Assembly: GCA_020832495.1 (NCBI GenBank) | Contig: JAFIEP010000023.1 | Coordinates: forward strand, 32,803 to 96,802 | Direction: 5' to 3' | Source: Acidimicrobiia bacterium | GTDB lineage: Bacteria; Actinomycetota; Acidimicrobiia; Acidimicrobiales; Acidimicrobilacustridaceae | DNA: 64,000 nucleotides | Shown here: positions 24,285 to 32,280 of the stretch, in pieces | How positions within the stretch are numbered: the first letter of the stretch is position 1 | Layout of the letters: every line of letters starts with the position of its first letter | Made by a program: the position numbers and the translations under genes | The notes under the pieces: model-generated | Seen by the model: only the letters and a program-made list of their open reading frames with translations | Told to the model about the DNA's origin: nothing | Databases searched by the model: none

Positions 24285-25048
24285 CGGTCCCACCCCGGCC
24301 CCTCGGGGGGTGGCGCCATCGGTCCCCCCGCCGCCAGTCGGTCGACGTGGGCGGCGGCCACCTCCACGGTGCGCCGCTCCGCCCCCCAGCCGACCAGCAG
24401 GTCCTCGGTGAGACACCGGGCCAGGTGACTGGCGCGGAACAGGTGACGGTCGAGGGGCGCCAGGTTCTCCACCAGCAGCACCCCGTTGAGCGCACACACC
24501 CACCGCAGGACCCTCGCCTCGGCCGGTCCGTCGGCCAGTGCGCCGGCGGCCACCGCCGCCTCCACCAACCCGGCCGGGCCGTCGAGCAGCCGGCGGGCCA
24601 CCGGCATCACCTCGGCGATCTCCTCCGCGCTCACGAGGGTCACCTTGGCCGACAACAGCTGTCGTTGCAGCTCGAACTCGTCGGCGAACACCACTGACGC
24701 TGCTGACCAGAACGACCCGAAGCCGAGCACCTCGACCAGGGTGCGCACCTCGTCGGGAAGCTCCTCGCCCGCCAGCTGGTCCTCCCATCGCTCCCGGGCA
24801 GTGGCGAACGAGGCGGCCAACAGGTCGACGGCCTGCCCTTGCAGCGCGGTGAGCAGCGCCGCCTTCGAGCTGAAGTACGAGTAGATCGTGCCGACGGCGC
24901 AGTCCAGCTCGTCGGCCACGGCCGCCATCGTCACGCCGCGGAGGCCCTCACGGTCGACGATGGCCGACGCCGCGTCGAGGAAGCGCTGCCGCTTCTTCTC
25001 TCGTGACCGCTCCCGGCGGTCGTCGGGCACCACCTTCAAATGAACCAT
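24281..25048 (-). CDS. TetR family transcriptional regulator
   Basis: A 255-residue TetR repressor. The DNA-binding helix-turn-helix is plain: RFLDAASAIVDREGLRGVTM then VADELDCAVGTIYSYFSSKAALL (about residues 25-68). The C-terminal ligand domain shows no known signature. ATG 25048 is chosen because CATACT lies 6 nt upstream and a palindrome covers the start, consistent with autorepression of a leaderless mRNA; the frame is open further up but reads through the operators. It is coupled to a small membrane protein, which may be its main target. The ligand is unknown. Confidence 0.88.
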   Translation of the reverse strand: MVHLKVVPDDRRERSREKKRQRFLDAASAIVDREGLRGVTMAAVADELDCAVGTIYSYFSSKAALLTALQGQAVDLLAASFATARERWEDQLAGEELPDEVRTLVEVLGFGSFWSAASVVFADEFELQRQLLSAKVTLVSAEEIAEVMPVARRLLDGPAGLVEAAVAAGALADGPAEARVLRWVCALNGVLLVENLAPLDRHLFRASHLARCLTEDLLVGWGAERRTVEVAAAHVDRLAAGGPMAPPPEGPGWDR

Positions 25049-25071
25049 GTTCAAAGTATGAACCAGATTCA
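25041..25071 (-). promoter_or_regulatory. Paired TetR operators over the start codon
   Basis: TGAACCATGTTCA (25041-25053) and TGAACCAGATTCA (25059-25071) are 13-bp near-perfect palindromes whose centres are 18 bp apart. The first covers the TetR ATG and the two flank a CATACT -10 box, as expected for autorepression. Confidence 0.65.
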
Positions 25072-25183
25072 AACGGGCGTGGTGGACCCTGTGCCGCGCC
25101 AACCTCGACCGTGCCTCGTGCGCGGCGCCGCACCGACCGCTGAGCGGCCGGTGCCGGAGCGTGGTGGCGACGGCAGCGGCCGC

Positions 25184-25660
25184 TCAGCTGCCGGAGACGG
25201 CGCGGAGTTCTGCGCCGGCGGCGTCCTCTGCGGACGGCCGTAGCTCGACGATGCGGGTGTCCACCTCGTCCTTGACCGAGCCCAGCGGCAGGATGTTCAG
25301 TACGCCCTGGCCTTGCTTGAGGAGGTCGATCAGTTCGCCATCGGTCTGGACGAGGACGGTCTGGCTCCCGGAGATGACCAGGTTGGCCGAGGTGATCTCC
25401 TCGCCGAGGTTCTCGCGCATGTAGGTGAAGACCTTTCGCACCGACTCGAGCTTGATGCCCGCGTCGAGCAAGGTCTTGATGACCTTGAGTTCGAGGAGGT
25501 CCTGGTAGGAGTAGAGCCGGCGGCTGCCCGACCCGGCGGCGTCCTGCAGCGAGGGCCGGACGAGGTCGGTGCGGGCCCAGTAGTCGAGCTGGCGGTAGGT
25601 GATACCGACGATCTCAGCCGCCTTTTGACCCGAGAACCCGTCATGTCTGGTGACGCCCAC
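25184..25660 (-). CDS. MerR family regulator (Rv1830-like)
   Basis: A 158-residue MerR regulator. The winged helix begins SGQKAAEIVGITYRQLDYWA and RTDLVRPSLQ, then GSRRLYSYQDLLELKVIKTLL. The remaining 80 residues form the dimer helix and an effector part (SGSQTVLVQTDGELIDLLKQGQGVLNI). It matches mycobacterial Rv1830 in length and in its place next to DUF151 and a second MerR. A GGGAGGAAC ribosome binding site precedes GTG 25660. Upstream an inverted TGACAG/CTGTCA pair around a TAATTC box near 25750 may be its promoter-operator. Targets are not known. Confidence 0.87.
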   Translation of the reverse strand: MGVTRHDGFSGQKAAEIVGITYRQLDYWARTDLVRPSLQDAAGSGSRRLYSYQDLLELKVIKTLLDAGIKLESVRKVFTYMRENLGEEITSANLVISGSQTVLVQTDGELIDLLKQGQGVLNILPLGSVKDEVDTRIVELRPSAEDAAGAELRAVSGS

Positions 25661-25840
25661 AGTGCGTTCCTCCCTGCAACCCGGGCCTCGATCTCCTCGA
25701 AGACCGAGTGTCGACCTCAGATGGAGGCCGGATGATGGTCCATCTGACAGTGAGGGAATTACGTCGCTGTCAGCGGAAGCGCAATGCTAGCCAGCATGGA
25801 GGTCAGGGTCAACGACCCTCGACGTCACCGAGGATGCGCC
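25661..25840. promoter_or_regulatory. Promoter region of the Rv1830-like gene
   Basis: Read on the minus strand, TTGCGC, a 17-bp spacer and TAATTC near 25752-25785 form a candidate promoter, with TGACAG and CTGTCA arms straddling it. The leader to GTG 25660 is roughly 85 nt. Confidence 0.35.
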
Positions 25841-26338
25841 TCAGGAGGCGAAGTCTTCGGGGTTGACGTTGTCGATGAACTCCCGGAACTGCTCGACCAC
25901 CTCGTCACTGGCTTCGGGGTCGTCGTCGTCGATCTCCTCGAGCACGACGGCTGCCTCGTCGAGGACGTTCGCCGTGGCCAGCACCGGCACCCCGGCTCGC
26001 AGTGCCAGGGCGATGCCGTCGGACGGCCGAGCCGAGACGGTGACGGGCCCCTGGGGTCCTTCGAGATGGAGTTCGGCGTAGAAGGTGCCTTCGGACAGGT
26101 CGGTGATCACCACGCGGAGCAAGGTGGCACCCAGGGCGTCGACCACGTTGCAGAACAGGTCGTGGGTGAGTGGCCGCGGTGGCTCCTCGCCGTTCAGGGC
26201 GAAGGCGATGGCGTTGGCTTCGGGGGGGCCGATGAAGATGGGCAGCACGCGATGGCTGCCCGACTGTTCCCGCAGCATCACCACCGGGATGTTGCTCGGG
26301 AGTTCCAACTTGACCCCGAGGACGTCCATCTCGACCAC
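25841..26338 (-). CDS. Bifunctional nuclease domain protein (DUF151, Rv1829-like)
   Basis: A 165-residue DUF151 protein. The domain occupies residues 1-135, with VMLREQSGSHRVLPIFIGPPEANAIAF, FYAELHL and SARPSDGIALALRAGVPV, which matches the family's conserved core. Members have been described as bifunctional DNase/RNases and as mycobacterial stress proteins. The acidic tail (EEIDDDDPEASDEVVEQF) is common in actinobacterial versions. It starts with GTG 26338, 63 bp after the preceding MerR gene in the same operon. The order MerR-DUF151-MerR is the same as Rv1828-Rv1830. Confidence 0.92.
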   Translation of the reverse strand: MVEMDVLGVKLELPSNIPVVMLREQSGSHRVLPIFIGPPEANAIAFALNGEEPPRPLTHDLFCNVVDALGATLLRVVITDLSEGTFYAELHLEGPQGPVTVSARPSDGIALALRAGVPVLATANVLDEAAVVLEEIDDDDPEASDEVVEQFREFIDNVNPEDFAS

Positions 26339-26401
26339 GTCACGAACCCTACCGTGCCGAGGCGGCCAGTTCCTCGCACAGCGAGCCGTGCGGCCAGGCG
26401 T

Positions 26402-27334
26402 TCAACTGGGTCGGAAGGCGTCGCGCAGCAGTCGCCGCAGGAGCGTGGCGTGCAGCTCCGCCCCCAGGTCGACCACCTGGCCGAGGCGCTCGGTGGCTTC
26501 CTGGCGGCTCTCGGCTCGGCGTTGCTTCAACAGGGGCAACAACAGCTGCTCGTACACCCCCGCCTCCCGCTGGGCCGACACCAGGTACATACGCAGGTTG
26601 CGCGGGTCGAGGCCCGCATCCCACAGGGCCCCGCACAGCCGACACACGGCCAAGGCGTCCTCGTCGTAGAAGGCGACGTCACCCAGCCGACCGGGCTGCA
26701 ACAGCCCGTACTCCTCGAGCTGGGTCAGTTGGCGGGCCTCGAGCCCGCTGGCCACCACCAGCTCGTCGAAGGAGAACGTGGCCGAGCTCAGTCCGGCATC
26801 GAGGCTGAACCCGCTGCTGGCCCGTCGGACGCTCTCTGCGCCGGCGCGGGTGGGGGTCGTCCCCTCCTCGGCCGGTGTCGTTGCACTGGCCACCGCCCCG
26901 TCGCCACCGGTGGGGGCGCCCGCAGGCCCGGCCCTGCCGTCGTCGGCGGCTGCGGCTTCCGTTGGCGTCGCCTCGCCGTCGGCCGGTTCGTCGGCGCCGT
27001 TGGCTGCCGCATCGGTCGAGGGGTCAGTCGCGGCGTCGGCCGTCCCCTCCGCTGCGGGACCGTCGAGCTCACCCGAGGCCAGGCGGTCCTTGATCACCTT
27101 GAGCGGCAGGAAGTTCTCCTTCTGCTGCACGAGGATCCACCGCAGTCGCTCGATGTCGGCCTCGTAGAACTTCCGGTACCCCGACGGTGTGCGTTCGGGG
27201 TCGAGCAGGCCTTGGCTCTCGAGGAAGCGGATCTTCGAGATGGTGATGTCGGGGAACTCGTCCTGCAGGAGGCTCAACACCTCACCGATGGAGAGGTGGG
27301 CCCGGTTGGAACGACGGCGGCTCTTGGCGGGCAC
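26402..27334 (-). CDS. MerR family regulator with low-complexity linker (Rv1828-like)
   Basis: A 310-residue MerR regulator. The N-terminal winged helix (LSIGEVLSLLQDEFPDITISKIRFLESQGLL, then SGYRKFYEADIERLRWIL) is followed by an unusual Ala/Pro/Thr/Asp-rich insert at residues 91-170. The C-terminal domain (AELFSFDELVVASG-like, LEEYGLL, YDEDALAVCRLCGALWDAGLDPRNLRMY) matches mycobacterial Rv1828, which is about 60 residues shorter. The insert is probably a flexible spacer. GTG 27334 lies four bases after the FHA gene stop, so they are co-transcribed. Confidence 0.88.
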   Translation of the reverse strand: MPAKSRRRSNRAHLSIGEVLSLLQDEFPDITISKIRFLESQGLLDPERTPSGYRKFYEADIERLRWILVQQKENFLPLKVIKDRLASGELDGPAAEGTADAATDPSTDAAANGADEPADGEATPTEAAAADDGRAGPAGAPTGGDGAVASATTPAEEGTTPTRAGAESVRRASSGFSLDAGLSSATFSFDELVVASGLEARQLTQLEEYGLLQPGRLGDVAFYDEDALAVCRLCGALWDAGLDPRNLRMYLVSAQREAGVYEQLLLPLLKQRRAESRQEATERLGQVVDLGAELHATLLRRLLRDAFRPS

Positions 27335-27338
27335 GGAG

Positions 27339-27845
27339 TCAGCCCTCCGCCGGGGTCGGGTTGTGGAAGAAGTGGAGCTTGAACTTCCCCACCTGCAACT
27401 CGTCGCCGCTCTCGAGTTGGCGCGGCTCGTCGATGCGCTCCCGGTTCACGTAGGTGCCGTTCAACGAGCCGGCATCCGACACCCGGTAGACGGCGCCGTC
27501 ACGCCGCACCTCGACATGGCGGCGGGAGACCGTGATGTCGTCGAGGAAGATGTCGCTGTCGGGATGTCGACCGACCGTGGTCACCTCCCCCTCGAGGAGG
27601 AACCTGCTGCCGGCGTTGGGGCCGCGGATGGCCAGCAACGCCCCCGTGTCGGGTGGGACGTCGGCCACGTCGAGTTCGAGTTCCTCGTCCACCGAGTCCG
27701 CCGGCTGGGTCGGGAAGAACGTGATGGTCGGGGGGTCCTCGGCTTCGATCTCGAGGGGCGCGCCGCACGACGAGCAGTAGTTGGAACCGGAGGCGTTGCG
27801 GTGCCCGCAGTTGTTGCAGAAAACGTCCGACACGGCCTCCCCCAT
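27339..27845 (-). CDS. FHA-domain protein (GarA-like) with zinc ribbon
   Basis: A 168-residue protein. The N-terminus has a double zinc ribbon (CNNCGHRNASGSNYCSSCG, residues 9-27). A threonine-containing PPTITFFPTQPADS stretch could be a kinase target, like the phospho-threonine motif of GarA. The FHA domain is at about 70-165 with VGRHPDSDIFL, SRRHVEV and SLNGTYVNRERI. GarA binds its own phosphorylated tail and controls glutamate metabolism enzymes in mycobacteria; whether that holds here is inference. ATG 27845 is used, GTG 27833 with GGGGGAGG before it being the alternative. gcvH is 8 bp upstream. Confidence 0.87.
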   Translation of the reverse strand: MGEAVSDVFCNNCGHRNASGSNYCSSCGAPLEIEAEDPPTITFFPTQPADSVDEELELDVADVPPDTGALLAIRGPNAGSRFLLEGEVTTVGRHPDSDIFLDDITVSRRHVEVRRDGAVYRVSDAGSLNGTYVNRERIDEPRQLESGDELQVGKFKLHFFHNPTPAEG

Positions 27846-27853
27846 CTGCTCGC

Positions 27854-28234
27854 TCAGCTCTCTGTCAGGTCTCGGTACGCGGCCGAGTCCATGAGTGCGG
27901 CCACCTCGGCAGGATCGCTCACCTCGATGACACAGATCCAGCCCTCGCCGTAAGGATCTTCGTTCAGTCGCTCCGGGTGCTCCCCCAGGTCCTCGTTGAC
28001 CTCGACGATCCGTCCGGCCACCGGAGCGTAGATGTCCGACACCGACTTGGTGGACTCCACCTCGCTCAGTTTGGCGCCGGCGGCCACCTCGGCCCCCACC
28101 TCGGGCACATCGAGGTACACCACGTCGCCCAGTGCGTCCTGGGCGTAGTCGGTGATGCCGATGCGTACCCGGGTGTCGTCGACGCGCACCCACTCGTGGT
28201 CCGTCGAGTACCGCAGATGCTCGGGAACGTTCAT
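27854..28234 (-). CDS. gcvH: Glycine cleavage system H protein
   Basis: A 126-residue lipoyl carrier protein of normal length. The lipoylation site is ESTKSVSDIYAP with Lys63. The N-terminal YSTDHEWVRVDD and the hairpin DALGDVVYLDVPEVG are typical, as is the C-terminal GEGWICVIE. It carries the aminomethyl intermediate between GcvP, GcvT and dihydrolipoamide dehydrogenase. It heads the operon with the FHA and MerR genes, in the same order as mycobacterial gcvH-garA. TAGCGT 6 nt upstream of ATG 28234 implies a leaderless transcript, with no riboswitch seen. Confidence 0.96.
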   Translation of the reverse strand: MNVPEHLRYSTDHEWVRVDDTRVRIGITDYAQDALGDVVYLDVPEVGAEVAAGAKLSEVESTKSVSDIYAPVAGRIVEVNEDLGEHPERLNEDPYGEGWICVIEVSDPAEVAALMDSAAYRDLTES

Positions 28235-28240
28235 GGCCGC

Positions 28241-28246
28241 ACGCTA
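28241..28246 (-). promoter_or_regulatory. -10 box of gcvH operon (leaderless)
   Basis: TAGCGT on the minus strand ends 6 nt before the gcvH ATG. Confidence 0.5.
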
Positions 28247-28340
28247 GCGCGCCGGACATGAACGCACCGCAGGCACCGGATGACGTCCCCGACGCCCTGC
28301 CGAGCCGGACTCAAGCTCCACCTGAGGTCGACGGGAGCCG

Positions 28341-30827
28341 TCATCGAACCATCTGGCGGATGCGGCGGATCCACTCCTGGCAGAGCTGGGATGCCTCGTT
28401 GGCCGTGGTGCCCTCGCTCCAGACGTGAGTGACCGGGTCGTCCGGATCAGGGAGGGCCATGACCCAGCCGTTGGCGTAGCGCACCTTGACCCCGTCGATG
28501 AGGTCGACGTCGTGGTCCTTGGCCTGCTCGAGCAGCGACCGCATGACCTGACCCTTCTGCTCCCACGGGGTCACCACCGTCTCGTGACGCTGGTGAACCG
28601 CGGGCAGGGACTCCACCACCTCCGACAGCTTCCGCTCGTGGAACGACAACAGGTCGAGCAGTTGCACGAACGCCGCTGCGGCGTCGAAGGCCGGGAGGAA
28701 CTTGGGGAAGATGCAGCGGCCTTCGGTGTCGGCGGCGAAGCCGACGCCCGGTGTGGTGGCAGCATCCATGATGGCGGGCACCGACAGCTTGGTCAGTTCC
28801 ACCTCGTAGCCCGCCGACCGCACCATCTCTATGGCGCGGTCGGTCACGTTGACCGGGAGCGCCACCGCCTCGGCCCCCAGCGTGCCCTCGATGAGGCGCA
28901 GCATGGCCAGCAGCATCTGGGTGTGGTCGAGCACCGTGCCCCGATCGTCGATGAGCATGATGCGCTCACCTCCGGGGTCCATGACCGCCCCGAAGTCCGA
29001 TCCCGAGGCCCGCACCAGGTCGGCCACGTTCGTGGCGTGGCGGTCGAGATCGCTCGACAACACCCCAGCGGTGGAAAGGAACGGGTTGACGACCAGTGCC
29101 TCGAGCCCCAGTTTGGCCAGCACGTTGGGCATGACGAAGCTGGCCGACCCGAACGAATAGTCGATCACCACCTTGAAGTGCCGGCCACGGATACGGCTGG
29201 TATCGACCGTGCTCTCGAGGGCGGTGGCGTAGTGCTCGAGAGCCCTCGGGGCGAAGCCGATGTCGCCTATCTCGCCGGGGAACACCCGCCGGAAGTCTTC
29301 CCGGTTGAAGAGCCGTTCGATCTTGCGGCGGCCGTCCTCGGTGACGTCGAGTCCGTCGCCGTCGAAGAACCGGATGACCACCTGCTGGGGATCGTCGGGA
29401 TGGAGGCGCACGGTCAACCCGCCCGCCACCTCGGGTCGGCGCGTCACCCAGCGTGTCACCGGCACCGACGCCACCTCGAGGTCCTGCACGGTGACGCCGG
29501 TGGCGTTGAAGCCCGCCATCATGGCCCGCTTGAGCATGCGGGCCGATCGGCTCGAGTCGCGCGAGGTGATGATGGTGGTGCCCTTCTTCAGCACACTGCC
29601 GTAGGCCATGGCCACGCGGGTGGCGAACTCGGGGGTGACGTCCACGTTGGCAAGGCCCGACACACCCTCTCGGCCGAAGAGACTGCGCGCGCCGCGGGAC
29701 TCCCACACGATCGAGGTGTTGATGGTGGCCCCCGCCTCGATCGTCTTGAAGGGGTAGACCTTCACCTCGGGGGCCAGCGTGGCGTCCTCGCCCACGAAGC
29801 ACTCGTCACCGAGGACCACGCCCTCATCGGTGCGCACCCCGGCGCGCAGGTCGCACGACCGACCCACGATGGTGCCCCGCAGTCGCGTGCCCTCACCGAG
29901 GTACGTGTTGTCGTGCACGACGGTGCGGTCCAGTGAGGCGTCGGTGCGGACCCGGATGTTGCTGCCCAGCACGCTGTACTCCCCCACCACGGCGCCGGCC
30001 TCGATGCGGCAGTTGTCGCCCACCACCGCCGGGGCGGCCACCCGGGCGTCGGGGTGCACCTCGGCACCCTCTCCGAGCCACAGTCCTGGTTCGGTCTCGA
30101 AGCCGTCGATGTGGACCTTGACCTTGCCGTCGAGGATGTCCTTGTGGGCGCCGAGGTAGGCCTCGAGTGTGCCCACGTCCTCCCAGTAGCCCTCGGCCAC
30201 GGCGCCGAACAACGGCTTCTCCTCGGCCAGCAGGGCGGGGAACACCTCACCGGAGAAGTCCACCGCACGGCCGTCGGGGATGAAGTCGAAGATCTCGGGT
30301 TCGAGCACGAAGATGCCGGTGTTGATGGTGTCGCTGAACACCTGGCCCCACGAGGGCTTCTCGAGGAAGCGCTCGATGCTGCCGTCCTCGCGGGTGATGA
30401 CGATGCCGAACTCGAGGGGGTTGTCGACCCGCACCAGGCCGATGGTGGCCATGGCGCCGCGCTCCTCGTGGAAAGCGACGATGCCCTCGAGGTCGACGTC
30501 GGTGAGCACGTCACCGGAGATCACCAGGAAGCGCTCGTCGAGCAGGTCCATGGCGTTGCGGACCGACCCGGCGGTGCCGAGGGGCGTCTCCTCGGTGGCG
30601 TAGGAGATGTTGACCCCGAACTCGGAGCCGTCACCGAAGTAGGTGCGGATGGTGTTGGCCATGAAGGCCACCGTCACCACGATGTCCTCGATGCCGTGCG
30701 ACTTGAGCAGGTCGATGATGTGCTCCATCATCGGCCGGTTCACCAAGGGCATCATCGGCTTGGGCATGTTCGAGGTGAGCGGCCGCAGCCGCGTGCCCTC
30801 ACCTCCGGCCATGATCACAGCCTTCAC
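28341..30827 (-). CDS. Mannose-1-phosphate guanylyltransferase fused to phosphomannomutase-like domain
   Basis: An 828-residue fusion. Residues 1-240 are a nucleotidyltransferase with [19 protein letters not shown] and GDVLTDVDL; 250-370 are left-handed beta-helix repeats. The rest (about 380-828) is phosphomannomutase-like: [31 protein letters not shown] and [18 protein letters not shown]. The catalytic TASHNP serine loop is missing, the matching place reading [12 protein letters not shown], and the metal loop DGDR reads [10 protein letters not shown]. The second half is therefore probably not a working mutase. GTG 30827 with GAGGAGG upstream is the start. The product would be GDP-mannose for cell-wall glycans. 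Confidence 0.87.
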   Translation of the reverse strand: MKAVIMAGGEGTRLRPLTSNMPKPMMPLVNRPMMEHIIDLLKSHGIEDIVVTVAFMANTIRTYFGDGSEFGVNISYATEETPLGTAGSVRNAMDLLDERFLVISGDVLTDVDLEGIVAFHEERGAMATIGLVRVDNPLEFGIVITREDGSIERFLEKPSWGQVFSDTINTGIFVLEPEIFDFIPDGRAVDFSGEVFPALLAEEKPLFGAVAEGYWEDVGTLEAYLGAHKDILDGKVKVHIDGFETEPGLWLGEGAEVHPDARVAAPAVVGDNCRIEAGAVVGEYSVLGSNIRVRTDASLDRTVVHDNTYLGEGTRLRGTIVGRSCDLRAGVRTDEGVVLGDECFVGEDATLAPEVKVYPFKTIEAGATINTSIVWESRGARSLFGREGVSGLANVDVTPEFATRVAMAYGSVLKKGTTIITSRDSSRSARMLKRAMMAGFNATGVTVQDLEVASVPVTRWVTRRPEVAGGLTVRLHPDDPQQVVIRFFDGDGLDVTEDGRRKIERLFNREDFRRVFPGEIGDIGFAPRALEHYATALESTVDTSRIRGRHFKVVIDYSFGSASFVMPNVLAKLGLEALVVNPFLSTAGVLSSDLDRHATNVADLVRASGSDFGAVMDPGGERIMLIDDRGTVLDHTQMLLAMLRLIEGTLGAEAVALPVNVTDRAIEMVRSAGYEVELTKLSVPAIMDAATTPGVGFAADTEGRCIFPKFLPAFDAAAAFVQLLDLLSFHERKLSEVVESLPAVHQRHETVVTPWEQKGQVMRSLLEQAKDHDVDLIDGVKVRYANGWVMALPDPDDPVTHVWSEGTTANEASQLCQEWIRRIRQMVR

Positions 30828-30971
30828 CGTGGACCTCCTCGCTCGACTGCTCTCGACGCTACCCGCCCCGAGCGGGTCGTACATCAGTGCGATCGGTACG
30901 TTCGTTCGCGGACAGGCCGGGGGCGGGAACCGATCGTGTCGAGGTGGGCGTCGTTCGCCACCACGAAGGTC

Positions 30972-31664
30972 TCAGCCCTGGGCGGCGCGCAGCACTTGCC
31001 GTTCGCGCCAAGCCTCCTGCCACAAGGGCACGTAGCGCACCCAGGCCACGAAGGACAGCACGAGGCCGGGCAGGCCCCATGCCCAGGCCAGCGCCGTGCA
31101 CACCGCCGCCCCGGCGAAGTCCTCGGCCGATCCGGCGAGGAACAGCGGGAAGGCCACCATCATGGCGAAGGTGCCCGCCTTGCCCCACCACGTGACGTCG
31201 ACCGGGGGTGCGCCGAGCGCCAACAGCGTCACGGTGATGGATGCCACGATCACTTCGCGGGCCAACACGATGGCGGCAAACCACAGCGGTGCGGCGTCGG
31301 CCACGATGATGGCGGTGATGGCCACGAAGAAGAGAATGCGATCGGCCGTGGGGTCGAACAGCCGGCCGAGTCGGCTGGCCTGGTCGAACCGGCGGGCGAT
31401 GTAGCCGTCGACCCAGTCGGTGGCACCGAGGGCGCCCAGCAGGATGGCGGCCGCCACCCGGTTCTCCTCGGTGAACAGCAGCCACAGGAACACCGGCAGT
31501 GAGCACAACCGGGCCAGGGTGATGGCGTTGGGGACGGTGAGTACCCGCTGCTCGGCGGGACTCGGCGGCGACAGCGGTGCCGGACCGCGCTCGACGGCGG
31601 GGCCGGGACCGGCCGAGCGGAACCTACTGGCCCGAGCGGTCGTCTCGCTGTCGTCGTCTGCCAC
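30972..31664 (-). CDS. CDP-alcohol phosphatidyltransferase (PgsA-like)
   Basis: A 230-residue membrane enzyme. The CDP-alcohol motif D-x2-DG-x2-AR-x8-G-x3-D-x3-D is complete in DWVDGYIARRFD through LFDPTADR (about residues 83-109). Five or so membrane helices surround it. The family joins CDP-diacylglycerol with glycerol-3-phosphate or inositol phosphate to make phospholipids. In mycobacteria pgsA2 lies near gcvH-garA, as here. GTG 31664 has TAGGCT 7 nt before it, so a leaderless start is likely; a TTG at 31694 would add ten residues. The Pro/Arg-rich N-terminus is a family-variable part. Confidence 0.88.
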   Translation of the reverse strand: MADDDSETTARASRFRSAGPGPAVERGPAPLSPPSPAEQRVLTVPNAITLARLCSLPVFLWLLFTEENRVAAAILLGALGATDWVDGYIARRFDQASRLGRLFDPTADRILFFVAITAIIVADAAPLWFAAIVLAREVIVASITVTLLALGAPPVDVTWWGKAGTFAMMVAFPLFLAGSAEDFAGAAVCTALAWAWGLPGLVLSFVAWVRYVPLWQEAWRERQVLRAAQG

Positions 31665-31671
31665 GGCGGTC

Positions 31672-31677
31672 AGCCTA
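31672..31677 (-). promoter_or_regulatory. -10 box of the PgsA-like gene (leaderless)
   Basis: TAGGCT on the minus strand ends 7 nt before GTG 31664. The divergent HIT gene has CACAAT near 31757 as its own -10 candidate. Confidence 0.45.
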
Positions 31678-31806
31678 TTCGGCGCCGGCTGCAACCGATG
31701 AGCCCCGACGGTGCGGGGCCCACCCCTCGCCGGCGATGGCCGACACCGCGGTGGGCCACAATGGCAGTTCGACCCTCACCCCAGCGACCAGCCGCGGAGG
31801 TTCCCC

Positions 31807-32235
31807 ATGGCCACCATCTTCACCCGGATCATCGACGGAGAGTTGCCTGGTCGGTTCGTGTGGCGCGATGACCGGTGTGTGGCCTTCCTCAGCATCAACC
31901 CGCTGCAGCCGGGCCACACGCTCGTCATCCCCATCGTCGAGCTCGACCACTGGCTCGACCTCGACGCCGACCTCGCCGGCCACCTGATGGTGGTGGCCCA
32001 GAAGGTGGGTCGAGCGCAGCAGACCGTGTTCCGCCCCGAGCGGGTCGGGTTGATGATCGCCGGTCTGGAGGTGCCCCACGTGCACCTGCACGTGGTGCCC
32101 ATCCGCGGCGTGCACGACATGGACTTCGCCAACGCCGATCCGTCGCCCGACCCCGCTGCGCTCGACGATGCGGCAGCGCGGCTGCGGGCCGACCTGCGGG
32201 TGGGCGAGGACGGCCGTCCGCTCACCGACGCCTGA
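31807..32235 (+). CDS. HIT family hydrolase
   Basis: A 142-residue HIT-domain protein. The histidine triad is HVHLHVVP at about residue 96, where the middle His forms a nucleotidyl intermediate. The N-terminal FTRIIDGELPGRFVWRDDRCVAFL and INPLQPGHTLVIP are typical of Hint-type purine nucleoside phosphoramidases or Ap4A hydrolases. CGGAGG lies 6 nt before ATG 31807. The longer frame from 31711 lacks a start signal. It faces the DUF2079 gene tail to tail with 45 bp between them. Confidence 0.92.
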   Translation: MATIFTRIIDGELPGRFVWRDDRCVAFLSINPLQPGHTLVIPIVELDHWLDLDADLAGHLMVVAQKVGRAQQTVFRPERVGLMIAGLEVPHVHLHVVPIRGVHDMDFANADPSPDPAALDDAAARLRADLRVGEDGRPLTDA

Positions 32236-32280
32236 TGTGCGGGCGGGTTCGGCTGCTCGACAGCTGCTCACTGGCTGCCG

